Origin: Nocardia macrotermitis
Lineage (GTDB): Bacteria; Actinomycetota; Actinomycetes; Mycobacteriales; Mycobacteriaceae
Length of the DNA stretch: 64,000 nt
Reading direction: 5' to 3'
Assembly: GCF_009604405.1 (NCBI RefSeq)
Contig: NZ_WEGK01000004.1
Span: forward strand, 248,001-312,000
Shown: positions 34,073 to 42,146 of the stretch, piece by piece
Position numbering within the stretch: the first letter of the stretch is position 1
Layout: the number at the start of each line of letters is the position of its first letter
Translations under genes and position numbers: made by a program
Notes under the pieces: generated by a model
Database searches by the model: none
Seen by the model: only the letters and a program-made list of their open reading frames with translations
What the model was told of the DNA's origin: nothing

Positions 34073-34717
34073 ATGCAGACCAGCGGGGGCCGTAATACCG
34101 GAGGCGCCGCCAATCAGACGCTGTCGGAATCGGAGATCGTGGCGGCGGCATTGCGCGTCGTACGGCAGGACGGCGTGGAGAAGTTGTCGATGCGGCGGTT
34201 GTCCCGCGAACTCGGCGTCTCTCCGATGGCCCCCTACTACTACGTCGCCGACAAGAGCGAACTGCTCGATCTGGTGGCGACGGCCGCATTGACCGGCGTG
34301 CGCAAACCCGATCGCGATTCGGGCCCGTGGCAGCAGCGGCTACGCGAACTCGTCGATCAGATCGATGAGAAATTGCGTAAACATCCCGGCCTCGGCGACG
34401 TGCTCATCGAACAGATGCTGGGCAAACAGCTGGATCTGATCGGCGCTGTGATGGAAATCCTGTCCGATGCCGGATTCGACGACCGCAATGTGCTCTCGGC
34501 CTATGCGACGATCCATACGTATCTGTTCGGGCGCAGCCGGGTCAACCCGCGCGACCGCGGTGGCCTGGCCGATGCGACTCTGCCCGATGCGATGGCCCGC
34601 GCGGTCAAGCACATGGGTGACCTACGCGGCCGATACTCCTACGACTTCGGTATGGACGTGCTGATCTCCGGACTGGAAGCCCAGCTTGTCCGCCGACAGG
34701 AGGGCTGCGTATCATGA
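34073..34717 (+). CDS. TetR-family transcriptional regulator
   Basis: About 214 aa from the ATG at 34073, which has a GGGAG site eight bases upstream. The DNA-binding domain SESEIVAAALRVVRQDGVEKLSMRRLSRELGVSPMAPYYYVADKSELLDLV is canonical. The C-terminal ligand domain (about 90-210) is helical, with ATIHTYLFGRSRVNPRDRGG. Its stop codon lies inside the KstR-type palindrome that precedes kshB. It is not KstR itself by sequence. It may add a second layer of control on kshB, but that is inference. Confidence 0.88.
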   Translation: MQTSGGRNTGGAANQTLSESEIVAAALRVVRQDGVEKLSMRRLSRELGVSPMAPYYYVADKSELLDLVATAALTGVRKPDRDSGPWQQRLRELVDQIDEKLRKHPGLGDVLIEQMLGKQLDLIGAVMEILSDAGFDDRNVLSAYATIHTYLFGRSRVNPRDRGGLADATLPDAMARAVKHMGDLRGRYSYDFGMDVLISGLEAQLVRRQEGCVS

Positions 34718-34738
34718 AACTAGAACACGTTCTAGTTT
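34717..34738. promoter_or_regulatory. KstR-type palindromic operator upstream of kshB
   Basis: AAACTAGAAC and GTTCTAGTTT form a perfect 10-bp inverted repeat with a 2-base spacer. It contains the known KstR pattern TnnAACnnGTTnnA, as TAGAACACGTTCTA. It ends 37 bases before the kshB start, a natural repressor position, so kshB is predicted to belong to the cholesterol regulon. Confidence 0.8.
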
Positions 34739-34775
34739 GATCTCTTCGCGTGAACGCCCGGCCCGAGAGGACGTT

Positions 34776-35849
34776 ATGACCACCGCCGACCCTCGACCCG
34801 ACCCCGCAGCACCGCACAGCTCACGCTCGGTGCTGCTGCGGGTATCCGAGGTCATCACCGAGACGGCCGATGCCTGCTCGCTGGTCTTCGAGGTGCCCGC
34901 GGACCTGCGTGAGCGGTTCGAATACCAGCCCGGTCAATTCCTCACCCTGCGCATCCCCAGCGAGCTGACCGGTTCGGTGGCGCGCTGCTACTCGCTGGCC
35001 AGTTCGCCGCACACCAACGACGCGCCCAAGGTCACCGTCAAGCGCACGCCCGAGGGGTACGCGTCGAACTGGGTGTGCGACAACGTCCGCGCCGGGGACA
35101 CCATCGAGGTGCTGCCGCCGTCGGGCGTGTTCACCCCGAAGGATCTGGACGAGGACCTGCTGCTGTTCGGCGCGGGCAGCGGCATCACGCCGATCATGTC
35201 GATCCTGAAGTCGGCGCTGGCCGGCGGCAGCGGCCGGATCACGCTGATCTACGCGAACCGGGACGGCGATTCGGTCATCTTCGCCGAGGAACTGCGCGAA
35301 CTCGCCGACAAGCATCCGCAGCGACTGGTGATCGTGCACTGGCTCGAAACCCTCCAGGGCCTGCCGAACGTGGAGAAGCTGGCCGCGCTGGCCCGCCCCT
35401 TCGCCGAGCACCGCGCGTTCATGTGCGGACCCAAGCCCTTCATGGACGGCGTGCACGACGCACTGGCCCAGCTCGGCGTCCCGCGCAACCGCACCCACGC
35501 CGAGGTCTTCAATTCCCTCGCCGGAGACCCGTTCGCGGATGTGGAACCCGAGGAGATCAGCGAGGCGGAGGCCGCCGACGCCGCCACCGTCGACGTGGAA
35601 CTCGACGGCGAGGTGCACAACCTCCAGTGGCCGCGCAGCCAGACCCTCGTCGACATCATGCTAAGCAAGGGCCTGGACGTCCCCTACTCCTGCCAGGAGG
35701 GCGAATGCGGCTCCTGCGCCTGCACCGTGCTCGAGGGCAAGGTCGAGATGGACAACTCCGAGATCCTGGACCCGGAGGACATCGAGGCCGGCTACATCCT
35801 GGGCTGCCAGGCCCACCCGGTGACGGACCACCTCAAGATCCAGTTCTGA
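34776..35849 (+). CDS. kshB: 3-ketosteroid 9-alpha-hydroxylase reductase component
   Basis: 357 aa electron-transfer protein feeding the Rieske oxygenase KshA that opens the steroid ring. An FAD domain with RCYSLASSP, an NAD domain with LLFGAGSGITPIMSILK, and a C-terminal plant-type [2Fe-2S] domain follow in order; the ferredoxin motif PYSCQEGECGSCACTVLEG supplies three of the cysteines and LGCQAHP the fourth. The start at 34776 has GAGAGG six bases upstream. A strong KstR-type operator lies just ahead. No kshA is nearby, so its partner must lie elsewhere. Confidence 0.92.
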   Translation: MTTADPRPDPAAPHSSRSVLLRVSEVITETADACSLVFEVPADLRERFEYQPGQFLTLRIPSELTGSVARCYSLASSPHTNDAPKVTVKRTPEGYASNWVCDNVRAGDTIEVLPPSGVFTPKDLDEDLLLFGAGSGITPIMSILKSALAGGSGRITLIYANRDGDSVIFAEELRELADKHPQRLVIVHWLETLQGLPNVEKLAALARPFAEHRAFMCGPKPFMDGVHDALAQLGVPRNRTHAEVFNSLAGDPFADVEPEEISEAEAADAATVDVELDGEVHNLQWPRSQTLVDIMLSKGLDVPYSCQEGECGSCACTVLEGKVEMDNSEILDPEDIEAGYILGCQAHPVTDHLKIQF

Positions 35850-35945
35850 ATCATCGGCATCCACTCCGGCGGTGTTCGCGGCCCGAGGCTCGCCGTTCAG
35901 CATTCGAGACTCGGGCTTCGCCTCCGCGCGTCGCGATGCGAACGG

Positions 35946-36041
35946 CGACCCGGCATCGAAAACCGATGCGCTGCCGGGCAATTCGCTGGAGTGGGCACCG
36001 TCGCGGACAGTCACCGCACCGGAACCGACCGCCGGACGCAA
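35946..36041 (-). pseudogene. Duplicated fragment of the racemase 3' end
   Basis: The minus-strand translation RPAVGSGAVTV-ELPGSASVFDAG matches the C-terminal part of the neighbouring racemase (RPTAGSGAVTV-ELPSSASAFEAG). The DNA blocks are offset by 138 bases, a whole number of codons. The copy has no start or upstream part, so it is a truncated tandem remnant, diverged but still recognisable. Confidence 0.78.
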
Positions 36042-36047
36042 TGTCGC

Positions 36048-36833
36048 TCAGGCGGTGATGACCTCGGCGGGCGCGCCCAGGATTCGACCGGCCTCGAAAG
36101 CCGATGCGCTGCTGGGCAATTCGCCGAGGCGGGCGCTGTTGTAGACGGTGACCGCGCCGGAGCCGGCGGTCGGGCGGCCGAGGGCGTCGATGCGGCGCAG
36201 GGTTTGCACCGCGACGGCCTCGGCGCTGTCGAACAGCCGCACCCCGGGCGGGAGCGCGGCCAGAATCGCATCCATGACCAGCGGATAGTGGGTGCAACCC
36301 AGCACGACGCCCTCGGTGCCGGGCGGGGTCAGCGCGGCGGCCTGCGCGATGGCCTCCTCGATACCGGCCCGATCGCCGCGATCGATGGAATCGGCCAGGC
36401 CGTGACAGGCCACACCGGTCACCGCGGCGTCACCGCCGAAACGCGCGATCAGATCGGCCTGATAGCGGCTCGCGGTCGTCGCGGCGGTCGCCCACACGGC
36501 CACCGTCGCGCACGCCGCGGCCGCGGGTTTGATCGCCGGAACCGTCCCGATCACCGGCACCCCCGGCCCGACCTCGGCACGCACCTGTTCCAGGGCCGAG
36601 ACGCTCGCGGTGTTGCACGGCAGGACCAGCACCTCCGCACCCAGCTCAAGCGATCGCCGGGCCGCGTTCAGCACCCGCTCCACGAGCCAGGATTCGGGTT
36701 TGGGACCCCACGGCGCGCCGTCGGGATCCAGTTGCAGCAGCAGATCGAGATCGGGCCGCAGTCTGCGCAACCACGCGCCGGTGGTCAACAGTCCGAGGCC
36801 CGAATCGATCAGCGCGACAATCACACCCGTCAC
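36048..36833 (-). CDS. Aspartate/glutamate racemase family protein
   Basis: 261 aa of the cofactor-independent racemase family to which MurI belongs. It has the N-terminal DSGLG motif and catalytic cysteines in LPCNTAS (Cys near 73) and VVLGCTHYPLV (Cys near 190). It diverges from housekeeping MurI, so it could be a second D-amino-acid racemase rather than the cell-wall enzyme. It lies 50 bases after the ferredoxin-reductase gene on the same strand, probably co-transcribed, and therefore possibly under the KstR-type site. Confidence 0.82.
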   Translation of the reverse strand: MTGVIVALIDSGLGLLTTGAWLRRLRPDLDLLLQLDPDGAPWGPKPESWLVERVLNAARRSLELGAEVLVLPCNTASVSALEQVRAEVGPGVPVIGTVPAIKPAAAACATVAVWATAATTASRYQADLIARFGGDAAVTGVACHGLADSIDRGDRAGIEEAIAQAAALTPPGTEGVVLGCTHYPLVMDAILAALPPGVRLFDSAEAVAVQTLRRIDALGRPTAGSGAVTVYNSARLGELPSSASAFEAGRILGAPAEVITA

Positions 36834-36883
36834 TGTATTCGTGACCTGCGGAACCTCGCGCCGCGCCCTGCTCGTCGGTGGGG

Positions 36884-38068
36884 CTATCCGACCCGCTCGC
36901 CGGGACGGGTGTTCGCGGCGAGTTCGGCGCGCATCTTCATCACCTTGCCCGCCTTACCCGCGCCGACCACGCCCGTGAGCACGCCGTCGGTGAGGTAGTG
37001 GGCGAGGAATTTGCGGCCGTCGTCCTCGACGATCCGGATCTCGTCGGCGCCGCGCGTGGAACCGAGCACCTGGATCTTCACCTCGTACTGATCGCTCCAC
37101 ACGTACGGCACCCCGGCCGCGGGCCCCTCGGCGCCCAGCAGCGCGGCGGCCAGCAGCTGGGCCTGTTCGCCGGCGTTGGTCCAGTGCTCCACGCGCCGAT
37201 GCGCGTCGCCCCTGTGCCAGGCCGCGACATCGCCCAGCGCCCAGACGTGCTCGATCGAGGTGCGGCCCGTCGCGTCGGCCAGCACGCCGCCGCCCACGGA
37301 CCGATCCGCCAACGGGATACCGGATTCGGTGAGCCAGTCCGTCGCGGGGGCCGAACCGACGCCGATCACCACGAGATCCGCCTCGACGGTCGAACCGTCC
37401 GAGAGCCGCGCGCCGCGGACCGCATCCGCTGCCACGACAAGCGATTCCAGGCCGATGCCGCAGCGCAGATCCACGCCCTCGGACCGGTGCAGGCGCGCGA
37501 CCAACTCGCCGACCTGTTCGCCCAGTGAGGCGGCCAGCGGCGTCGGCTGCGGTTCCACCAGTACGACCTCGACGCCGCGCGAACGGAAACTGGCCGCGAG
37601 TTCGCAGCCGATGAAGCCCGCGCCGACGACCAGCGCGCGCGACGCGGTGGACAGTCCGTCGCGCAGGCCGATCGCGTCGTCGTGACTGCGCAGCACGTGC
37701 ACGCCCGACGCCTCGGGCAGTCCGGGAATTCGCCTGGGGCGCAGGCCCGTCGCGATGATCAGCCGGTCGTAGTCCAGCGCGGTCCCGTCGTCCAGCAGCA
37801 GTCGCCGGCCGGCGGTGTCCACACCCGTGGCCGTGACGCCGAGCCGGAGTTCGATGGCGTTCTCGGCGAAGAACTCCGCCGGACGCAGAGTGGTGTCGTC
37901 GATATCGCCGCGCACGAACTGCTTGGACAGCGGCGGCCGGTCGTAGGGCAGCCGCGCCTCGTCGCCGACCAGGATCAGCCCGCCCTCGTATCCGGCGCGC
38001 CGCAGCTCCTCCGCGGCGCGCAGGCCGGACAGCCCCGCACCGACGATCACGATCGGGCGGCCGGTCAT
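36884..38068 (-). CDS. FAD-dependent ferredoxin/rubredoxin reductase-like flavoprotein
   Basis: 394 aa NAD(P)H-dependent flavin reductase of the putidaredoxin reductase type. An N-terminal FAD-binding GAGLSGLRAAEELRRAGYEG is followed by YDRPPLSKQFV, a NAD-binding segment VVGAGFIGCELAASFRSRG, and FAD-contact VWALGDVAAWHRGD near residue 290. Such enzymes reduce a ferredoxin for a cytochrome P450 or other oxygenase. A KstR-type site 73 bases before the start suggests it serves sterol catabolism, where P450s also need such a reductase. No ferredoxin gene is adjacent. Confidence 0.88.
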   Translation of the reverse strand: MTGRPIVIVGAGLSGLRAAEELRRAGYEGGLILVGDEARLPYDRPPLSKQFVRGDIDDTTLRPAEFFAENAIELRLGVTATGVDTAGRRLLLDDGTALDYDRLIIATGLRPRRIPGLPEASGVHVLRSHDDAIGLRDGLSTASRALVVGAGFIGCELAASFRSRGVEVVLVEPQPTPLAASLGEQVGELVARLHRSEGVDLRCGIGLESLVVAADAVRGARLSDGSTVEADLVVIGVGSAPATDWLTESGIPLADRSVGGGVLADATGRTSIEHVWALGDVAAWHRGDAHRRVEHWTNAGEQAQLLAAALLGAEGPAAGVPYVWSDQYEVKIQVLGSTRGADEIRIVEDDGRKFLAHYLTDGVLTGVVGAGKAGKVMKMRAELAANTRPGERVG

Positions 38069-38140
38069 CGGGTCACCCCGGACGCGACGCGGGCAACGGT
38101 GATCTCAGCTATCGAAAGGTGCACGGTATCCAACTTATTC

Positions 38141-38154
38141 TAGAACCTGTTCCA
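38141..38154 (-). promoter_or_regulatory. KstR-type operator before the flavoprotein gene
   Basis: TAGAACCTGTTCCA matches the KstR pattern TnnAACnnGTTnnA with one imperfect flank. It lies 73 bases upstream of the flavoprotein start (38068) and in the leader of the opposite SPW gene. It is weaker than the copy at 34717. Confidence 0.6.
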
Positions 38155-38224
38155 ATTTCATCACTGTGACGACCGACACGTCCATACGCACCGGATATTG
38201 CGCCCCAATCGTGCCGGGACAGGT

Positions 38225-38242
38225 ATTGATCGGGCGGTCAAT
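38225..38242. promoter_or_regulatory. Imperfect dyad upstream of the SPW gene
   Basis: ATTGAT and GTCAAT arms around a GC centre, 52 bases before the SPW start. The co-transcribed TetR gene makes this a candidate autoregulatory site. The symmetry is only moderate. Confidence 0.3.
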
Positions 38243-38293
38243 CAGAGTTATACCGGAAATTGAACACCAATCACCGCCCTGAGGAGGCAAAAC

Positions 38294-38641
38294 ATGTTCA
38301 CCGAATCCCGTGCGCAGGACTTCGTAGCAGTCGTGCTCGGTGTCTACACTGCGCTGTCGCCGATCTGGGTAGATCACAGTGATCGAGCCATGTGGACGTT
38401 GATCGTGCTCGGTGTGCTCATCGCGCTGACCGGTCTGGCACAGATGGCGCGCCCGGCGATGTCCGGTATGGACTACGCCATGGGTGTGCTCGGCGTACTG
38501 CTGTTCATCGCCCCGTGGGTCATGAACTACAGCTCCTTCAACGGCGCGTCCTGGACGTCCTGGATCGTGGGCGTACTGACCGTCGTGGTCGCCGTCGCGG
38601 CACTTCCGCAAGTCACGGCGCGGATGCATACTGCTCACTGA
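38294..38641 (+). CDS. SPW-repeat membrane protein
   Basis: 115 aa with four predicted membrane helices and two SPW-type units (TALSPIWVDHS near residue 19 and LLFIAPWVMNYSS near residue 70, the second in an IAPW form). A strong GAGGAGG ribosome site lies seven bases before the ATG. The stop shares its last base with the ATG of the TetR gene downstream. The function of the family is unknown; coupling to a TetR suggests stress- or ligand-controlled expression. Confidence 0.88.
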   Translation: MFTESRAQDFVAVVLGVYTALSPIWVDHSDRAMWTLIVLGVLIALTGLAQMARPAMSGMDYAMGVLGVLLFIAPWVMNYSSFNGASWTSWIVGVLTVVVAVAALPQVTARMHTAH

Positions 38642-39270
38642 TGCAGATGCCCAAACCCCATCGAGCGGGGCGTCGCCGGAGCAAGAAGGTCGACGGCGAC
38701 GCCCGCCAGCTCATCCTCGACGCCGCCGAAAGTCTTTTCGCGACACACGGATTCGACGCCACCGCGACCGCGGCGATCGCCGCGACCGCCGGTGTGCCCA
38801 AGGGGTTGGTCTTCTACTACTTCCCGACCAAGGATTCGATCCTGTCGGCGCTGATGGCCGAGCGGATTCCGGCCAATCCGATCGATGACATCGATGCGGT
38901 GGTGTCGCCGGGGGATCCCGCGCAGAGCCTGATCGCGCTGGATGCCGCGTTGAATCTGCGCGATCATCACTCCTCGGTGCTGCGCGTCATCATGTGGCGC
39001 GAGGCCGATACCCATCCCGATGTGCGGAAACAGTTGCGGCGCATGCGCGATCAGCTGCTCGACATCACCGCGCGGGTGCTGGCGGCCAGTGCGCCGGGTC
39101 CGGTGCAGCCGGGCACGTTGCGCGCGTGCGCGGGCGCGTGGGTGTCGGCGATGCTGGCCATCGCGACCACCGACCGGCTGCACACCCTGGACGGTCTGAG
39201 TCTGCCGACCGCCGAGGAGATCCTGAGCATCTCGCGGGTCGTGGCCGCGGGGATGACGCATCTGGGCTGA
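38641..39270 (+). CDS. TetR-family regulator coupled to the SPW gene
   Basis: 209 aa. The N-terminus is strongly basic (MPKPHRAGRRRSKKVDGDAR). A helix-turn-helix follows: LILDAAESLFATHGFDATATAAIAATAGVPKGLVFYYFPTKDSILSAL. The C-terminal domain is helical. The ATG shares one base with the SPW stop (TGATG), so the proteins are made in fixed ratio. It probably represses its own operon via the dyad near 38233. Confidence 0.9.
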   Translation: MQMPKPHRAGRRRSKKVDGDARQLILDAAESLFATHGFDATATAAIAATAGVPKGLVFYYFPTKDSILSALMAERIPANPIDDIDAVVSPGDPAQSLIALDAALNLRDHHSSVLRVIMWREADTHPDVRKQLRRMRDQLLDITARVLAASAPGPVQPGTLRACAGAWVSAMLAIATTDRLHTLDGLSLPTAEEILSISRVVAAGMTHLG

Positions 39271-39339
39271 AATCCGGGCGCGTATCCCGTTCCCGCACCC
39301 GTTGTGTGGGCGTGGCGAAACGGACCGTGAGACGGTGAA

Positions 39340-39366
39340 TTATCCACACCCCCCGAGTTATCCACA
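39340..39366 (+). other. Two perfect DnaA boxes (TTATCCACA x2)
   Basis: TTATCCACA at 39340-39348 and again at 39358-39366, 18 bases apart in the same orientation, in the short gap before the DUF559-like gene. Perfect boxes in tandem are unlikely by chance in such GC-rich DNA. A third lies just after the gene. Confidence 0.75.
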
Positions 39367-39416
39367 TTCGTGTCCGGGCGGGCCCGAAAGGGCATGGGCG
39401 CACACATGATCGAGGG

Positions 39417-40370
39417 ATGAGAACCCAGCAACCGATCTCGCGCCGCGATGCCCTCGCCACCGGACTGTCGGATGCCGATCTGCGCAGACTGTGCCGGCAT
39501 GGGCTGTGGCATCGCGTCCGGACCGGCCACTATCTCAGCACCCCGGCCGAGTCGCTCAGCGCCGTCGACCGGCATCGCGCGCTCGTCCGGGCAACGATCG
39601 CCGCGACCGCCGATGTCGCGGTGGTGAGCCATGTTTCGGCGTTGGTCGGGCACGAGCTACCCACCTGGCGAATCCGGCTGGACCGCGCCCATCTCACCCG
39701 CACCCGCCGCAACGGCGCGCGGATCGGCCGCCTGCTGGTATTGCACGCCGGGCAGCTCGCGGCCGACGAGATCGTCACGGTGGCGGGCATCCGCTACACC
39801 AGCGCGGCGCGCACGATCATCGATATCGCCCGCACCGAGGAGTTCGCGCCGGCGGTGGTGGCGGGCGACGCGGCGCTGCACCACGGCGCGGTGACGACCT
39901 CGCAGCTGCGCGAACAGGTGCGTCGGGCCCGCGCGCGTCCCGGCTACCGGCAGGCTGCACACGTGCTGACCTTCCTGGACGGCCGCAGTTCGGGCATCGG
40001 TGAGTCCCGGCTGCGCGTGGTGATGGCCGCGGCCGAGTTGCCCGCGCCCGAGGTGCAGGCCCGAATACTCAGTCCCGACAACGGTTTCGTGGCCCGCGTC
40101 GACTGTCTGCTGCCCGAGTTCGGCGTCGCGATCGATTTCGACCCCGGCCCGGAGATCGGTCCCGACCGGCCCGAGGCGGCGCGGCGCGCGGCGTTCGCCA
40201 CCGAACTGCGGGAGGACCGGCTGCGCGCCCTGGGCTGGGTCCCGGTCCGGTACACCTGGGACGAGCTCGACGATCCAGCGGAGATCGAGCGCCGGACCGT
40301 CGCCGCCATCGATGCCGCCGCACACCTCACCCGCCGCGGGCGGTGGGTTCCCGCGCCCCGGCTCCGATGA
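39417..40370 (+). CDS. AbiEi/DUF559-like protein with degenerate nuclease core
   Basis: 317 aa. The N-terminal third resembles the winged-helix AbiEi antitoxin domain (ISRRDALATGLSDADLRRLCRHGLWHRVRTGHYLSTPA). The C-terminal third has the frame of a DUF559/Vsr-like endonuclease: SGIGESRLRVVMAAAELPAPEVQARIL, then RVDCLLPEFGVAIDFD. The usual Gly-Lys after the acidic residue is not present (IDFDPGPEIG), so catalysis is doubtful. No AbiEii toxin gene follows. It is bracketed by DnaA-box sequences (39340-39366 and 40418-40426). Its role is unknown. Confidence 0.72.
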   Translation: MRTQQPISRRDALATGLSDADLRRLCRHGLWHRVRTGHYLSTPAESLSAVDRHRALVRATIAATADVAVVSHVSALVGHELPTWRIRLDRAHLTRTRRNGARIGRLLVLHAGQLAADEIVTVAGIRYTSAARTIIDIARTEEFAPAVVAGDAALHHGAVTTSQLREQVRRARARPGYRQAAHVLTFLDGRSSGIGESRLRVVMAAAELPAPEVQARILSPDNGFVARVDCLLPEFGVAIDFDPGPEIGPDRPEAARRAAFATELREDRLRALGWVPVRYTWDELDDPAEIERRTVAAIDAAAHLTRRGRWVPAPRLR

Positions 40371-40417
40371 ATTCACCTGCCCGTATCTTCCCAGCTACCG
40401 CGCGAATCGAGTGTGCC

Positions 40418-40426
40418 TGTGGATAA
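40418..40426 (-). other. Perfect DnaA box after the DUF559-like gene
   Basis: TGTGGATAA, the reverse complement of TTATCCACA, lies 48 bases after the stop of the DUF559-like gene and 53 bases before the next start. With the tandem pair at the other end it brackets this single gene. Confidence 0.7.
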
Positions 40427-40478
40427 TCCGGCTACCCGCGGGGTCGCATACCACGGATGTGAAGGTAAGAATGGCGTT

Positions 40479-42095
40479 ATGACCGACCCCGATTTCGCCA
40501 GTTTCGGAGAACCCAATCGTTCGCGCCCGGACGGGTATCGCCTCACCCATCCGCGCACCGAACCGGCGACGGGATCGCAGCACGCACTCACCGGATTCGA
40601 TCCGGGCCGAGGCAGTCTGGGTCGTCCGGAGGTCGCCGTCGGGTGGACACCGGCCGATCCCGCGCCGGAATGGGCCACCGGCGCAACGCCTTCGGTCGCG
40701 CCCGCACCCGAGCCGCCGGGCGGGGCCGCCGATCGGGCGTACAGCCTGTCGGAGGCACCGCTGTCCGCAGCCGATCCGGTGGCGATCCGGCCCGATTTCG
40801 GCACCTCGATAGCCGATTCGCTGGCTACCGGGCGGCAACCCGAAAATTATCCGGGCTCGGGCAGCTTCCAATCCCTTTCCGGGAACACCGGTTCGACATT
40901 CTCCGCATTCGACGCACCCGCCGAGCCCGACCCGTTCCGCACGACTCCCCCGCCCGGAATATCGCCGATCGATTCCGCCGCCGATACGCCGTCTCCGACA
41001 ACCGAATTCAGCGCGACGCCCGCACCGAAACCCGCGAATCCGCCGCTGGACTCGGCCTTTCGCATCGATGCCGAACCTCCCGCGGAATCGCCCGGCCTAC
41101 CGCGGCGAACCCCCGGCCTGCCGCACCGATTCACCGATGCCGACGAGTCCGACTACGCCTACAGCCAGCCCATCGCGAATCTGCTGGACGCACAATTCGA
41201 TTCGCCGCTGCCGACCCGCCGCAAATCCGGCGGCACCGGCAGCCTGACCAACGGATCGTCCTACACCACAACCGATTCCGGCCACTTCACAGGCAATTCC
41301 CTACTCGCCACCGCCGAACGCGAATCCGCGACAACCACCGACCCGCTGTCCGCCGAATTCGACACCCGCACAAACAATCCGGCTACCACCCCCACACCAC
41401 TCCCCGAGCGCACCCCCACACCCCCACACCCCGAACGCAATACCCCGGCCGCGCTCCCCGAACGCAATACCCCGGCCGCACTTCCTGAACGCACCGCCCC
41501 TGCCGCGCTCCCCGAAGGCAGCGCCCCGACCCCGCTCCTCGAACGCACCGCTCCGGAAACGACCTCCGCGACAACGACACTCGCCCCCGACTCCACGCCC
41601 TCCGGCACATCCGCCGACCGCCCGCAACGCGCCCGCACAACATCCGGCCTCACCGCCCCCGACCCCACCGACACGATCGAGGCCCCCACCCCACCGCCTG
41701 CCCCGCCACGCAGCAGGATGAGCCGCAAGGCCGCCGAACGCGCCGCCGAAGCCGAAGCCGAGGCCGCCGCGGCAGCTAGGTCCGACACCGAAACCCCCAG
41801 CACCACAACAACATCCACCACAACCCCGCTGCGCCGCACCACCCGCACCCCACCCCAGGACGACGTCACCAAGAACATCGACGTCAACCTGATCATGCAC
41901 CTCCTCCTGGCCAGCCACACCCTCGAGCACATCGCCGACAAGGCCGAAGCAGGCGACGTAACCCTCGAAGAATTCATCCGAGCCGCCCGCCGCACCCGCA
42001 CCGCCGCCGTAGACCTCGTCTCCACCTGGTTCGGCGGCGCAGACCAGATGCGCCAATTCGCCGAAGCCCTCCTCGCCGCCTCCGACTCCGCCTGA
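40479..42095 (+). CDS. Large disordered Pro/Thr/Ala-rich protein with conserved helical C-terminus
   Basis: 538 aa from the ATG at 40479, with GAAGGTAAG nine bases upstream. Residues 1-430 are intrinsically disordered and rich in Pro, Thr, Ser and Glu. A degenerate repeat of the type PERNTPAALPERNTPAAL runs near residues 320-375. The last about 90 residues are helical and conserved in style (NIDVNLIMHLLLASHTLEHIADKAEAGDVTLEEFIRAARRTR, then a Trp-containing end). No signal peptide or membrane span is visible. Function unrecognised; it could be a scaffold that works through its C-terminal helical domain. Confidence 0.72.
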   Translation: MTDPDFASFGEPNRSRPDGYRLTHPRTEPATGSQHALTGFDPGRGSLGRPEVAVGWTPADPAPEWATGATPSVAPAPEPPGGAADRAYSLSEAPLSAADPVAIRPDFGTSIADSLATGRQPENYPGSGSFQSLSGNTGSTFSAFDAPAEPDPFRTTPPPGISPIDSAADTPSPTTEFSATPAPKPANPPLDSAFRIDAEPPAESPGLPRRTPGLPHRFTDADESDYAYSQPIANLLDAQFDSPLPTRRKSGGTGSLTNGSSYTTTDSGHFTGNSLLATAERESATTTDPLSAEFDTRTNNPATTPTPLPERTPTPPHPERNTPAALPERNTPAALPERTAPAALPEGSAPTPLLERTAPETTSATTTLAPDSTPSGTSADRPQRARTTSGLTAPDPTDTIEAPTPPPAPPRSRMSRKAAERAAEAEAEAAAAARSDTETPSTTTTSTTTPLRRTTRTPPQDDVTKNIDVNLIMHLLLASHTLEHIADKAEAGDVTLEEFIRAARRTRTAAVDLVSTWFGGADQMRQFAEALLAASDSA

Positions 42096-42146
42096 CCCAC
42101 CGCCACACCCAATGTGGTTACAATCAGCCACAACGAAGGGGTGGCG

